Below, one piece after another: positions 15,910-24,709 of a DNA stretch of 64,000 bases. The DNA is taken from assembly GCF_004006535.1 (NCBI RefSeq), contig NZ_RLIH01000002.1:124001-188000 (forward strand), written 5' to 3'. The position numbers were made by a program, and so were the translations under genes. Every line of letters begins with the position of its first letter. Position 1 is the first letter of the stretch. The notes under the pieces are model-generated. The model did not search any database. It was not told the DNA's origin and saw nothing but the letters and a program-made list of their open reading frames with translations. Origin of the DNA: Anaerosphaera multitolerans. GTDB lineage: Bacteria > Bacillota > Clostridia > Tissierellales > Peptoniphilaceae.

Positions 15910-16687
15910 ATAACAATGTACTAAATAATTTTTGAGTGTATTCATGGTGTTCACTTTCAAAAAATTCTCCGGCATTGAATATTTCCACCATTTCGCCCTT
16001 GTACATAACGCCCACTCTGTCGCATAAATATTCTATTACATTTAGGTCATGGGATATAAAGAGACAGGTGAACTGTCTTTTCTCCTGCAGTTTGCGAATT
16101 AAGTTTAGGATTGCAGATTGAACGGATACGTCCAAAGCGCTTACTCCCTCATCGATAATTACAAATTCAGGGTTCACTATTAGGGCGGAGGCTATGGAAA
16201 CTCTCTGTCTTTGACCTCCGGAAAGGTCTTCTGGATATTGATCCATTAAGGAGGGGTCAATTTCAACTTCATATAGGATTTCCTCGGCCATTTTCCTTCT
16301 ACTTGCCTTATCTCCTATTTTATGAATCATTAAAATTTCCTCTATGGACCATCCGATTTTACGTTTAGGATCTAGAGCGGAATAGGGATTTTGAAATATT
16401 ATTTGAACTTGTTTGCGCCATTTTTTTTCTTCTTCTCTGGTAAAGGTGGAGATATCTCTGCCCTTAAAGTAAATCTTACCTTGGGACATGGACTTAAGTC
16501 CTATAATTAAATGACCGAGAGTGGTTTTTCCACTTCCGCTTTCACCTACAAGTCCGAAAATCTCCCCCTTATTAATACTGAAGGAAACGTCATTTACTGC
16601 AATAAATTCCTTGGGCTTTTCAAAAATACTTTTACTTTTACCCTTATATTTTTTTGAAACATTTTCCAATCTAATAATTTCTTCCAT
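15908..16687 (-). CDS. Peptide/nickel-type ABC transporter ATP-binding protein (DppF/OppF)
   Basis: A 259-residue ATPase subunit. Walker A GESGSGKTT is near residue 46, the signature LSGGQRQR near residue 147 and Walker B FVIIDEG near residue 170. It pairs with the adjacent DppD-like ATPase to drive import through the two permeases upstream in the operon. ATG 16687 is preferred because GAGG lies 6 bases before it and it gives 13 bases from the preceding stop; a longer frame overlaps the upstream gene. It lacks the long C-terminal oligopeptide extension of its partner. Last gene of a five-gene operon. Confidence 0.92.
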   Translation of the reverse strand: MEEIIRLENVSKKYKGKSKSIFEKPKEFIAVNDVSFSINKGEIFGLVGESGSGKTTLGHLIIGLKSMSQGKIYFKGRDISTFTREEEKKWRKQVQIIFQNPYSALDPKRKIGWSIEEILMIHKIGDKASRRKMAEEILYEVEIDPSLMDQYPEDLSGGQRQRVSIASALIVNPEFVIIDEGVSALDVSVQSAILNLIRKLQEKRQFTCLFISHDLNVIEYLCDRVGVMYKGEMVEIFNAGEFFESEHHEYTQKLFSTLL

Positions 16688-16700
16688 AGTCTTCCTCTTA

Positions 16701-17666
16701 TTAGTTGTCATATAGATGACAACAGACTTTTTGATTTCCAAAATCCGATGTTTTGGGAAAAACTTCCCTGCAAATTTTCATACGGGACTCGCATCTTTTA
16801 TAAAAGGGACAACCTATTTCAATCCTATCTTTAAGGGGAGTAACCTGTCCCGGTATGTTGTAAAGGGGTTGGCCCCTTTTTTTGTAGTCGGGAATTGCCT
16901 TGAGCAGTCCCTTTGTATAGGGATGTTTAGGTGTATTTATAATTGCATTAATGTCGCCCTCTTCGATTATCCTTCCCGCATACATTACCATAATCCGTTT
17001 ACATATCTTACTTACAAGTTTTAAGTCATGGGATATAAATAAGACAGCTCCTCTATATAAGTCCTCAATGTCCTTAAAGAGTTTTAAAATTTGAGTTTGG
17101 ATAGTGGCGTCAATGGCAGTGGTGGGTTCGTCGGCAATTAAAACTCTTGGATTCGCCACTAAAGCCATAGCTATCATAATTCTCTGTTGCATTCCTCCTG
17201 AAAGTTCGTGGGGATACCATTCATAAATCTCCTCAGTATTTCTAAGCCCTACTTTTTTCATTGTATCTACTACTATTTCTTTACGCCTTTCCTTGGAAAA
17301 ATCAAAGTGGATTTCCAACACTTCTTCTATCTGTCTTCCCACCTTCATCAGGGGATTTAGCGAATTCATAGGTTCTTGAAATATCATTGAGATTTTTCTT
17401 CCTCTCAGCTGCTGCCATTTTTCAGGGGAGGAGTGGATGATTTCTTCTTCCATTAATTCAATGGAGCCGCTTTTTATAATGGCTTTGGGATGTTGAAGTC
17501 CCATAATAGTTTGAGCCGCCACACTTTTCCCGCAGCCTGACTCTCCAACCAGACCTACAAAATCATGTTCATGTAGCTCAAAGTTCATATCTATTACGGC
17601 CTTTTTGTCACCTGTATCAAAGGGAAAGGCCACACTTAAATTTTCAACTTTTAATAAATTTTTCAT
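16701..17666 (-). CDS. Peptide/nickel-type ABC transporter ATP-binding protein (DppD/OppD)
   Basis: A 321-residue ATPase with Walker A GESGCGKSV near residue 39, signature LSGGMQQR near residue 155 and Walker B VLIADEP near residue 177. The C terminus carries the oligo_HPY extension with spaced cysteines (CPFYKRC, CREVF, CCHL), a region known to hold an iron-sulfur site in some DppD proteins. It overlaps the permease gene by four bases (ATGA), showing translational coupling. Confidence 0.93.
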   Translation of the reverse strand: MKNLLKVENLSVAFPFDTGDKKAVIDMNFELHEHDFVGLVGESGCGKSVAAQTIMGLQHPKAIIKSGSIELMEEEIIHSSPEKWQQLRGRKISMIFQEPMNSLNPLMKVGRQIEEVLEIHFDFSKERRKEIVVDTMKKVGLRNTEEIYEWYPHELSGGMQQRIMIAMALVANPRVLIADEPTTAIDATIQTQILKLFKDIEDLYRGAVLFISHDLKLVSKICKRIMVMYAGRIIEEGDINAIINTPKHPYTKGLLKAIPDYKKRGQPLYNIPGQVTPLKDRIEIGCPFYKRCESRMKICREVFPKTSDFGNQKVCCHLYDN

Positions 17667-18475
17667 TTTCCAGCTCTTTTTATTCTCCTATCTCTTAATC
17701 CGTCAGCTAGCAGCGTAAAGCCAAAGACCATTAAGGTCAAAGTAAGGCCTGTAAATATAAAGTACCAGGGAGCTTTGTAAAAATAGGCTTGGGATTCCTT
17801 TAGCATCCTACCCCAACTGGGGTTAGGGGGCTGAACTCCAAGGCCTAAATAACTGAGTCCGGCTTCGCTGATAATAGTCGTTGATAGTGAAAGTGTAACT
17901 GCCACTATCAGTTGTTCAAGTATATTTGGAATAATGTGAAACAGAGCAATGTGAAGTCCCTTTGCACCCTTGGCATTTGAGGCTTTTACATAGTCCATTT
18001 TTTTTATCTGCAAAAATCCGCTTCTGGATACTCTGGAGAAGTAGGGAATACCCATTACTCCAAGAGCTATTATAGTATTTTTGACTCCGGGGCCTGATAT
18101 TGAAACGAGCATAATTGCAAATAAAATTCCGGGGATGGACATTAGTGCATCTATAAAACGCATTAGCACTTCATCTACATATCTGCCCATATATCCGCTA
18201 ATACCACCAATTAAAAGTCCAAAGAACAGAGATAGAAAAACCGCTCCAAAGGATACTATAAAGGTGGTCTTACTTCCTTCCATTATTCTGGAAAATATAT
18301 CTCTTCCGAAGTTATCCGTTCCAAAAATATGTTTTGAGGAAGGAGGCATAAACTTAATGGAAGAGTTTATTTCATTTGGGTCATAGGGAGTATAGAAAAG
18401 ACTTATTAAAAACATAATTAAAAAGAATATTATTATCCCTATTCCTATTTTCATAGATCTTTTTCTTACTTCCAT
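17663..18475 (-). CDS. Peptide/nickel-type ABC transporter permease (DppC/OppC)
   Basis: A 270-residue inner-membrane permease with an N-terminal segment and five more segments. The coupling-helix (EAA) region GAKGLHIALFHIIPN lies near residue 180, and the family block SEAGLSYLGLGVQPPNPSWGRM follows near residue 222. ATG 18475 overlaps the last base of the previous stop; a TTG one codon earlier is nearer AGGAG and could also be used. Confidence 0.93.
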   Translation of the reverse strand: MEVRKRSMKIGIGIIIFFLIMFLISLFYTPYDPNEINSSIKFMPPSSKHIFGTDNFGRDIFSRIMEGSKTTFIVSFGAVFLSLFFGLLIGGISGYMGRYVDEVLMRFIDALMSIPGILFAIMLVSISGPGVKNTIIALGVMGIPYFSRVSRSGFLQIKKMDYVKASNAKGAKGLHIALFHIIPNILEQLIVAVTLSLSTTIISEAGLSYLGLGVQPPNPSWGRMLKESQAYFYKAPWYFIFTGLTLTLMVFGFTLLADGLRDRRIKRAGK

Positions 18476-19419
18476 CAATCGCCACTCCTAATTCTAGGGT
18501 CAATTACTTGGTACAGTATGTCTATGGCAAAATTTATAAATATAACCATTGTGGCTATAATTAAAACCACTGACTGTATAAGTACGAAGTCCCTACTTGA
18601 TACTGATTGTACTATTAAACTTCCAAGTCCCGGAAGTGCAAATACATTTTCAATTATTATACTTCCGCCAATACTGGAGGTAAATATAATGCCTAAAATG
18701 GTTAGAACAGGTATAAGCGCATTTCTTAAAACGTGTCTATAGAGTATGGTGCTTTGCTTTTGCCCTTTAACCAAGGCAGTTCTCACATAGTCCATTCTCA
18801 TCTGTTCTAAAATTGAAGTTCTTAAATACCTTACAACTACGGCTATATTTGAAATGGATATGGAAAAAGCAGGTAGAAAGAAAGAATATAGTCTACTAAA
18901 GAAATTTCCATCCATTACATTGTAACCGAAAGTGGGAAACCATTTTAATTTCAGGGAAAATACCAACATTAATAAAAAGGATATCCAAAAAGATGGAATG
19001 GAGATTCCCAGTTGGGTAATAGTTCCCACAACTCGTCCATACCATTTGCTATCCCTAGATGCCACCCATATTCCAAGAGGTATTCCCAAAATCAGGGTAA
19101 TAGCCAGAGAATATAGAGTTAAAAACAATGTTACGGGAAATCTGGAAGCAAATAAATCCGCTACAGGGACTTGGTACTTAATACTCTTTCCCATATCGCC
19201 ATGAAGTAAGTTTACCAGCCAAGAGCCGTACCTTTCAATCATGGGTTTATCTACGCCAAGTTCCTTTTCCAAAAGCTGTATCTGATATTTGTCAGCTTCT
19301 GTTCCCAACATGATTTCTGCCGGATTGCCCGGCAGAACTTGAAATATTAAAAATATCATAATACTTACAAGGAAAAGTGTAAGTATTATGGAAATAAATT
19401 TTCTAATTAAAAATCTCAT
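18475..19419 (-). CDS. Peptide/nickel-type ABC transporter permease (DppB/OppB)
   Basis: A 314-residue permease with six membrane segments. The motifs PGNPAEIMLG near residue 30, DYVRTALVKGQ near residue 203 and ENVFALPGLGSL near residue 250 are those of DppB/OppB. It follows the binding-protein gene by 13 bases and overlaps the DppC-type gene by one base. Subunit composition and order (A-B-C-D-F) are complete for an importer of peptides, nickel or an opine-type metallophore. Confidence 0.94.
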   Translation of the reverse strand: MRFLIRKFISIILTLFLVSIMIFLIFQVLPGNPAEIMLGTEADKYQIQLLEKELGVDKPMIERYGSWLVNLLHGDMGKSIKYQVPVADLFASRFPVTLFLTLYSLAITLILGIPLGIWVASRDSKWYGRVVGTITQLGISIPSFWISFLLMLVFSLKLKWFPTFGYNVMDGNFFSRLYSFFLPAFSISISNIAVVVRYLRTSILEQMRMDYVRTALVKGQKQSTILYRHVLRNALIPVLTILGIIFTSSIGGSIIIENVFALPGLGSLIVQSVSSRDFVLIQSVVLIIATMVIFINFAIDILYQVIDPRIRSGD

Positions 19420-19432
19420 AACCTACTCAATC

Positions 19433-20941
19433 TTATTTTTCTAAATATACGTCTTCTAAATTCATCTTCTGTATCGGATACATTTCAAGACCTTCTATAC
19501 CGGGTCTTAAAGCTGTTATTGAATCAGGGTCCTGAATAAATACACTTGCGTTGTCCTCTACTAAAATTTTTTGTGCTTCCTTATAGTGTGCAATTTGCTC
19601 TTCTTCACTAATTGCAGTTGAGGCTTTTTCAATTGCCTCATCATATTTTGGATTGTTAAAGTTAATGTAATTGGAACTATAATCGCTTACATATCTTACT
19701 AGAATTTGATTTGGATCTAGGTATCCTATAAAGCCCACTATTGTAGCTTCAAAATCCCTGTCATTATAAACTTTACTTAGCCATGTGGAAAACTCAATTG
19801 GTTCAATAGTAACTCTTACATTTACTTTAGAAAGCTGACTTTCAAGTAATTCCGCCGTATCCATATGGTATTGATAGTCGCTTGGAACAGTTACATTTAA
19901 GTCAAATCCGTTTTCATAACCGGCTTCAGCCAAAAGAGCCTTTGCTTTTTCAACATCATAGGTGTAGTATTCCGACAGGTCTTCGTAGTATTTTGGAAGA
20001 GCGGGACTGAAACTGGAGCATATTTTAGTGGCTTTATTTTCGCCGACTGTACTTACAATTTCATCTCTATCTACTGCATAATTTAAAGCCTCACGAACTT
20101 TGGGATCTTTTAAAGGACCGAAATCATTATTTAATCCAAAGGCCTGTACAAGGTTTTGCGGTCCTGAAATTAAAGTTACATCTCCCAGTTGATTAGCTTC
20201 GTTGGGAGAAATTCTAGGAACTATGTCAACTTCACCTGACTGCATTGCCATAATTACAGTCTGTCTGTCCTTAATTCTAATTATATTTAGGTTTTTAAAC
20301 TTAGCCACATGGTCTTTTCTATGGTAGTCATCAAATCTTTCCAATTTCAGCTGTTCTCCGGGAGTTCTGGATACGAATTTAAAAGGTCCCGTTCCTATGG
20401 GAAACTGTTCATTTTCAGTGTAGTCCTTTTGAACAATGGGTTTTAAAGTCAGGTAAATAAATTCATTTTTTCTCTCTTTTAATTGAACTTCCACTTCATA
20501 GTCGGAAAGTGCTTTTACGTCCTTAATAATTTCAAACTTTGAGTTTTTAGGTTCGCCGGAACTTAATCCTGCCAACTCACTATAGGTATATACCACATCC
20601 TCGGCGTTAAAATCCTCTCCATTGTGAAATTTTACGCCTTCTTTTAATTTAAAGGTATAGGTTGTGCCGTCATCGCTTATGTCGTAACTTTCAGCTAAGT
20701 CCGGAACTAAATTTCCCTCTACATCGCTGTCAAAAAGTCCATCAAATACGTTGTCCATAATGGTTTCAGTATCTCCTGCAGTCATTTTAAAAGGATCCAT
20801 GCTGTCAAGTTCAGTAAAGATAGCTACTTTTAAAGTATCTTCTGCGTCTTGTGTCGTACTTTTATCTTCACCATTACCACATGCTATTAAACTAAGGGAT
20901 AGGGTGAAAACAATTGCAAATAATACAAACTTTTTTTTCAT
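19433..20941 (-). CDS. Peptide/nickel-type ABC transporter substrate-binding lipoprotein
   Basis: A 502-residue SBP_bac_5 family protein anchored outside the membrane. The lipoprotein signal ends with LIAC, placing the modified Cys at residue 21. The family block DISDDGTTYTFKLKEGVKFHNG lies near residues 107-130 and the RDEIVST region near 290. This subunit decides the substrate, which cannot be read from sequence: di- or oligopeptides are likely, nickel or metallophore possible. It is the first gene of the operon, with AAGGAG 7 bases before the ATG and inverted-repeat elements in the upstream region. Confidence 0.92.
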   Translation of the reverse strand: MKKKFVLFAIVFTLSLSLIACGNGEDKSTTQDAEDTLKVAIFTELDSMDPFKMTAGDTETIMDNVFDGLFDSDVEGNLVPDLAESYDISDDGTTYTFKLKEGVKFHNGEDFNAEDVVYTYSELAGLSSGEPKNSKFEIIKDVKALSDYEVEVQLKERKNEFIYLTLKPIVQKDYTENEQFPIGTGPFKFVSRTPGEQLKLERFDDYHRKDHVAKFKNLNIIRIKDRQTVIMAMQSGEVDIVPRISPNEANQLGDVTLISGPQNLVQAFGLNNDFGPLKDPKVREALNYAVDRDEIVSTVGENKATKICSSFSPALPKYYEDLSEYYTYDVEKAKALLAEAGYENGFDLNVTVPSDYQYHMDTAELLESQLSKVNVRVTIEPIEFSTWLSKVYNDRDFEATIVGFIGYLDPNQILVRYVSDYSSNYINFNNPKYDEAIEKASTAISEEEQIAHYKEAQKILVEDNASVFIQDPDSITALRPGIEGLEMYPIQKMNLEDVYLEK

Positions 20942-20964
20942 AAAACAACTCCTTATAATTATAG

Positions 20965-21050
20965 AAACTCAAAGTAATAAGAGTATACCATTAAAATAAT
21001 TTAAAGTATATCTGAGAAGAGGTAAATAATATTTTTCACACTTTGAGTTT
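20965..21050. repeat. Inverted 11-bp pair upstream of the peptide ABC operon
   Basis: AAACTCAAAGT at 20965-20975 and its exact reverse complement at 21040-21050, centres 75 bp apart. They bracket the likely promoter region of the minus-strand operon (TATACT at plus 20983-20988 region). They may be two binding sites for one regulator or a looping pair. Confidence 0.5.
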
Positions 21051-21089
21051 AAAACATACAACTATATTATACTAGGTTAATAAAGCAAA

Positions 21090-21138
21090 ACAATTTTAAA
21101 TTTGAGAGTATAAAAGGAAGTACAATTTTAAATTTAAG
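21090..21138. repeat. Direct repeat between two divergent ABC operons
   Basis: A 17-base element ACAATTTTAAATTT(G/A)AG occurs at 21090 and again at 21122, 32 bp apart (about three helical turns), with one mismatch. Placed between two divergently transcribed importer operons it could be a paired operator, but AT-rich sequence makes chance similarity plausible. Confidence 0.35.
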
Positions 21139-21219
21139 CACAAAAATATATTGGGTTTACAAAAATTATCAGTTAAAAATAATTAGTTAATAGTATATAA
21201 TTTATTATTGGAGGAGATT

Positions 21220-22209
21220 ATGAATAGAAAAAAAATTAGTGTTTTATTAATGAGTATGCTGTTAATTTTATTGACAGCTTGTGGTAATAAAGAAGAAGTT
21301 GTGGAAAAAAGTGTGGAGCCTACAAGTATTAGCATTGGGGCCTTAAAGGGGCCGACGGCTATGGGGCTTGTAAAACTTTTCAATGATTCTGACAAGGGTG
21401 TGGAGCAGGGAAATAACTATAAATATAAAATTGCAGCCTCACCTGATGAAATAGTTGCAGGATTGTCAAAGGGAGAATTTGACGTAGCTGCCATACCTGC
21501 AAATTTAGCCTCAATATTGTATAATAAGACAGAGGGGAAATTATTAAAGGTATCCAATCTTAATACTCTGGGAGTGCTTTACATTGCCTCCAAGGAGGAT
21601 ATTGACACTTTAGAGGATTTAAAGTCAAAGACTGTAATAATGAGCGGAAAAGGTTCAACTCCGGAATTTGCCTTTAAGGAAATTCTTTTAAAAAAGGGTA
21701 TAGATCCGGAAAGGGATTTAAAGATTGAATACAGGTCTCAGCATGAAGAGGTTTTGGCTGAACTTATTAAAGACGATTCAGTGGTGGCGCTGTTGCCTCA
21801 ACCTTTCTTAACTGTTGCGGAGACAAAAGTAGAGGGACTAAAAGTAAACTTTTCTTTAAACGACCTTTGGGAGGACTTTAGCGGAGAGCCTTTAATAACT
21901 GGAGTATTAGTAGTTAGAAATGAATTTTTAGAAGAAAACAAGGAAAACTTCGACTTGTTTTTAGAAGAATATAAAGCTTCAGTGGACTTTGTAAATGAGA
22001 ATATTGAGGAAGCGGCTGTTTTAGTGGGCAATTATGACATAGTTCCGGAAGAAGTGGCTAAAATAGCAATACCCAAGTGTAATATAGTATATGTTGAGGG
22101 CGATGAGTTAAAGGCAGCTCTAACAACTTACTTGGAAGTCTTATCTCAGTCGGATAAAGCCTCGGTGGGAGGAGAGCTACCTGATGAAAACTTTTACTAT
22201 AAAAGATAA
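21220..22209 (+). CDS. ABC transporter substrate-binding lipoprotein (NitT/TauT type)
   Basis: A 329-residue secreted lipoprotein: the signal peptide ends with LTAC, Cys at residue 21. The rest has the periplasmic-binding-protein-II pattern of SsuA/TauA/NMT1-like proteins (GALKGPTAMGL near the N terminus, then EFDVAAIPANLA). Such proteins bind sulfonates, nitrate, pyrimidine precursors or similar small ligands; the substrate here is unknown. ATG 21220 has GGAGGAG 3-9 bases upstream; a TTG at 21208 is less likely. First gene of a three-gene importer operon. Confidence 0.88.
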   Translation: MNRKKISVLLMSMLLILLTACGNKEEVVEKSVEPTSISIGALKGPTAMGLVKLFNDSDKGVEQGNNYKYKIAASPDEIVAGLSKGEFDVAAIPANLASILYNKTEGKLLKVSNLNTLGVLYIASKEDIDTLEDLKSKTVIMSGKGSTPEFAFKEILLKKGIDPERDLKIEYRSQHEEVLAELIKDDSVVALLPQPFLTVAETKVEGLKVNFSLNDLWEDFSGEPLITGVLVVRNEFLEENKENFDLFLEEYKASVDFVNENIEEAAVLVGNYDIVPEEVAKIAIPKCNIVYVEGDELKAALTTYLEVLSQSDKASVGGELPDENFYYKR

Positions 22210-22927
22210 TGTAAAGAAGTTTTTAACAGTTCTATTTTGGATTTTAATATGGCAAGTAGTTAGCCTGTTTACAGAGGAGATACTTTTTGTATCTCCTTTT
22301 AAGGTGCTGCCAAAAATTTTTGAAAACTTGGGAGATTTAAACTTTTATCAAAATCTGCTAAGTACGGTTTTAAAGGTGTCTTGGGGTTTTATTTTAGGAC
22401 TTATAGCGGCACTTTTTTTGGGTGGATTGTCCTATAGGTTTAAAGTTTTCCAAGAGTTGATTTCACCTTTAATTTTATTTTTAAAATCGGTGCCGGTAGT
22501 AAGCTTTATAATGTTGGCTTGGTTGTTTTTAAGTCCTCAAGGCATCCCTGTTTTAATTTCCTTTATTATCGTAGTACCCATTGTGTATTTAAATTTCTAT
22601 GAGGGGCTTTCAAGAGTGGATAAAAGCTATTTGAATATGGCAGAGGTATTTAATGTGGGATTGTGGAAAAAAGTGGAGTACATTTATCTTCCATCAGTTA
22701 GGGGATACCTACTAAGTGCAGTGGAGCTTAGTATTGGGATGGCGTGGAAGTCGGGACTTGCGGCGGAAGTTATAACTTTTCCCGAATTTGGTTTGGGAGC
22801 ATTAATTTATAACAGTAAGCTTTACTTGGACACTGTTAATTTATTTGCCTATACAATAATGGCGGTGGTAAGTTGTTACATACTTGAAAAAGGAGTTCTT
22901 TACATAATCAGGAGGATTTTAAAATGA
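22184..22927 (+). CDS. ABC transporter permease (SsuC/TauC type)
   Basis: A 247-residue membrane permease with six segments; the cytoplasmic coupling region lies near residues 150-175 (YLNMAEVFNVGLWKK). It overlaps the binding-protein gene by 26 bases and is followed at four-base overlap by the ATPase gene. A GGAGGAG inside the preceding gene gives its ribosome site. It forms the membrane channel of the importer. Confidence 0.9.
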   Translation: MKTFTIKDNVKKFLTVLFWILIWQVVSLFTEEILFVSPFKVLPKIFENLGDLNFYQNLLSTVLKVSWGFILGLIAALFLGGLSYRFKVFQELISPLILFLKSVPVVSFIMLAWLFLSPQGIPVLISFIIVVPIVYLNFYEGLSRVDKSYLNMAEVFNVGLWKKVEYIYLPSVRGYLLSAVELSIGMAWKSGLAAEVITFPEFGLGALIYNSKLYLDTVNLFAYTIMAVVSCYILEKGVLYIIRRILK

Positions 22928-23496
22928 ATATAGCAGTTAAAAATTTAAAAAAATCCTTTGATGGTCAGCTTTTATTTGAAAATTTAAGTTTTGAATTAAA
23001 AGATGGAGATGTCCTTGGAATATTGGGCAAGTCCGGCAAGGGCAAGACCACTTTAATAAATATTTTACTTGGATTGGAAAAAAGTGACGAGGGAGAAGTT
23101 ACATATAGTGAAGAACCTTGCTTTTCTGTGGTATTTCAGGAAAATTTACTTTTTGAAGAAAAGACAGTCTATGAGAATGTAAAATTTGTATGTGATTCCA
23201 AAGAGATGATTTTAAAACTGTTAAATGAAATCGGATTGGGAGATTACCTTAATTCCAAGGTATCTATTTTATCGGGGGGAATGAAAAGAAAATTATCATT
23301 AGTTAGAGCAGCGGCAAAAGAGGGTAATATTTTTATAACGGATGAAGCAATTCGAGAGGTGGATTCCGTCAATAAAAATAAGATGGTGGAATTTTTAATG
23401 GAGCATAGAGGAAACAATCCTCTAATATATATTACTCACGATGAGGAAGATTTAAAGTTAATAGGTGCAAATAAGATAATAAGATTAAAGGATTGA
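22924..23496 (+). CDS. ABC transporter ATP-binding protein (short, SsuB/TauB type)
   Basis: A 190-residue ATPase with Walker A GKSGKGKTT near residue 34, signature LSGGMKRK near residue 118 and Walker B IFITDEA near residue 139, where the usual DEP is DEA. It is some 50 residues shorter than typical SsuB/TauB, lacking a C-terminal extension; all core motifs are present so it is probably functional. It overlaps the permease gene by four bases and ends 10 bases before murI. Confidence 0.88.
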   Translation: MNIAVKNLKKSFDGQLLFENLSFELKDGDVLGILGKSGKGKTTLINILLGLEKSDEGEVTYSEEPCFSVVFQENLLFEEKTVYENVKFVCDSKEMILKLLNEIGLGDYLNSKVSILSGGMKRKLSLVRAAAKEGNIFITDEAIREVDSVNKNKMVEFLMEHRGNNPLIYITHDEEDLKLIGANKIIRLKD

Positions 23497-23506
23497 GGGG
23501 ATAGTG

Positions 23507-24331
23507 ATGAGTTTTTCAGATAGCAGGCCAATCGGTATATTTGACAGTGGAGTGGGAGGTTTAAGTGTACTTAAGGAACTAAGAGAACTTCTTCCAAAGG
23601 AGAATTACATATACATAGGAGATACGCTTAGGATGCCCTATGGAGATAGAGAACCTTCCGAGATTAAAGATTATACTATTGAATGTTTTGAAAAATTAAA
23701 AGCTGAAAATGTAAAGGCGGCTGTTTTGGCTTGTAGTACTTCTACAAGTTACAGCCTAGATGAATTAAAAGAAAAATTTGACTTTCCCATAATAGGAGTA
23801 ATAGGTGCAGGTGCTCTTGAAACTATTATGAGTACTGAAAATAAAAATGTGTTACTACTTGATACTAATGCAACAGTTAAAAGCGGTATTTATGAAAAAA
23901 CTATAGCGAAGATAGATTCTAAGATAAATTTAATATCTCAAGGCTGTCCCGATTTGGTAAAAGCTGTGGAAGAAGGTTACGGAGAAAGTGTGGTGGGCTT
24001 TAGTATAGCAAAAAAATACATTGATATCTACGATGACTTTGACTATGATACTTTAATTTTAGGTTGTACTCACTTCGGACTGGTGGAAGAAAATATTGAA
24101 AACATACTGAAAGAAGTGGGGAAGAATGCTAAAATAGTAAATCCTGCTTATTCTACAGCCGTTCAACTCTCTAGAATACTTGAAGAGTTTAGAATTTTAA
24201 ATTCAGAAGGGGAGAGTAAGGTGAAATACTTTGTATCGGGAGATGGGGAGAACTTTAAAAATATGATTGTGGATTTTTTAAAGGAGCCTAGAGATAGTAT
24301 TAATATTGAAAAGCTGGAAGTGACTGTTTAA
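23507..24331 (+). CDS. murI: Glutamate racemase
   Basis: A 274-residue enzyme making D-glutamate for peptidoglycan. The N-terminal GIFDSGVGGLSVL block (residues 10-22) and the second catalytic cysteine motif LGCTHFGL near residue 185 are intact. The first cysteine motif reads ACSTSTS instead of the usual ACNTAS, so the conserved Asn after the Cys is Ser; the catalytic Cys itself is kept. ATG 23507 follows GAGGGG by 6 bases. Its last 45 codons and the sequence beyond are repeated exactly 8,448 bp downstream; this left copy is the complete gene. Confidence 0.93.
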   Translation: MSFSDSRPIGIFDSGVGGLSVLKELRELLPKENYIYIGDTLRMPYGDREPSEIKDYTIECFEKLKAENVKAAVLACSTSTSYSLDELKEKFDFPIIGVIGAGALETIMSTENKNVLLLDTNATVKSGIYEKTIAKIDSKINLISQGCPDLVKAVEEGYGESVVGFSIAKKYIDIYDDFDYDTLILGCTHFGLVEENIENILKEVGKNAKIVNPAYSTAVQLSRILEEFRILNSEGESKVKYFVSGDGENFKNMIVDFLKEPRDSINIEKLEVTV

Positions 24332-24391
24332 TAGGAATTGAGCTTAAGTACGGGGCTAAAATTTTAAATACAGGCTTTAATATAAAATAAA
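24193..24391 (+). repeat. 199-bp direct repeat, left copy (murI 3' end)
   Basis: Bases 24193-24391 are identical, base for base, to 32641-32839. The repeat holds the last 45 codons of murI, the stop and 60 bases beyond. Flanking bases differ immediately on both sides (G24192 against A32640; G24392 against T32840). The pair bounds an 8,448-bp unit. Confidence 0.97.
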
Positions 24392-24424
24392 GTTTAAAGG
24401 AACTGTTTAAGTTATTTGTAATTT

Positions 24425-24460
24425 ACCAGAGTAAAGAAGATGTTTTACTCTGGTTTTGCT
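24425..24460 (+). terminator. Terminator at the left end of the island
   Basis: ACCAGAGTAAA (24425-24435) pairs with TTTACTCTGGT (24444-24454), followed by a T-rich tail. It ends transcription from murI before the sigma-54 promoter. It lies outside the repeat, so it belongs to the inserted DNA. Confidence 0.8.
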
Positions 24461-24560
24461 TTATTATCAGAATGATTTAAAAATATGTTTTTGAATGATA
24501 TTAATATTTGGTTTCATAAAAATAAATTTTTATTTTCACAAATCATCATATTTTAGAAAT

Positions 24561-24630
24561 GCAAAATAAATTGCAAATGAATTTCAGTATATTAGAATTA
24601 ACTGCAACTAGATAATACACTTATTGTATT
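24561..24630. promoter_or_regulatory. Candidate activator-binding dyads upstream of the sigma-54 promoter
   Basis: Two dyads lie upstream of the -24 element: GCAA-N6-TTGC at 24561-24574 and AATACA-N5-TGTATT at 24614-24630 (perfect arms). Sigma-54 activators bind paired dyads about 70-200 bp upstream, so both are possible sites for the PrpR-type protein encoded at the other end of the island. Confidence 0.4.
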
Positions 24631-24667
24631 TTCAGCATTACGAACTATGTACAAGAGGAAAATAAGT

Positions 24668-24683
24668 TGGCATTGAATTTGCA
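24668..24683 (+). promoter_or_regulatory. Sigma-54 (-24/-12) promoter
   Basis: TGGCATTGAATTTGCA has the GG and GC pairs at exact -24/-12 spacing of the TGGCAC-N5-TTGCA consensus. Transcription would start near 24694, just 16 bases before the TTG start codon at 24710, keeping only the ribosome site in the leader. A sigma-54 activator gene lies in the same island, which strengthens the call. Confidence 0.85.
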
Positions 24684-24709
24684 TTATAGATATATAGGAG
24701 GTGAAAAAA

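Noticed and set aside
16716-17024. Plus-strand frames within the peptide ABC operon
   Set aside because: They overlap the ATPase and permease genes, whose motifs are complete; no ribosome site precedes them.
24193-24391. Site-specific attachment site (attL/attR) for an integrase
   Set aside because: The repeat is 199 bp long and the unit has no integrase or recombinase gene, which fits homologous recombination better.
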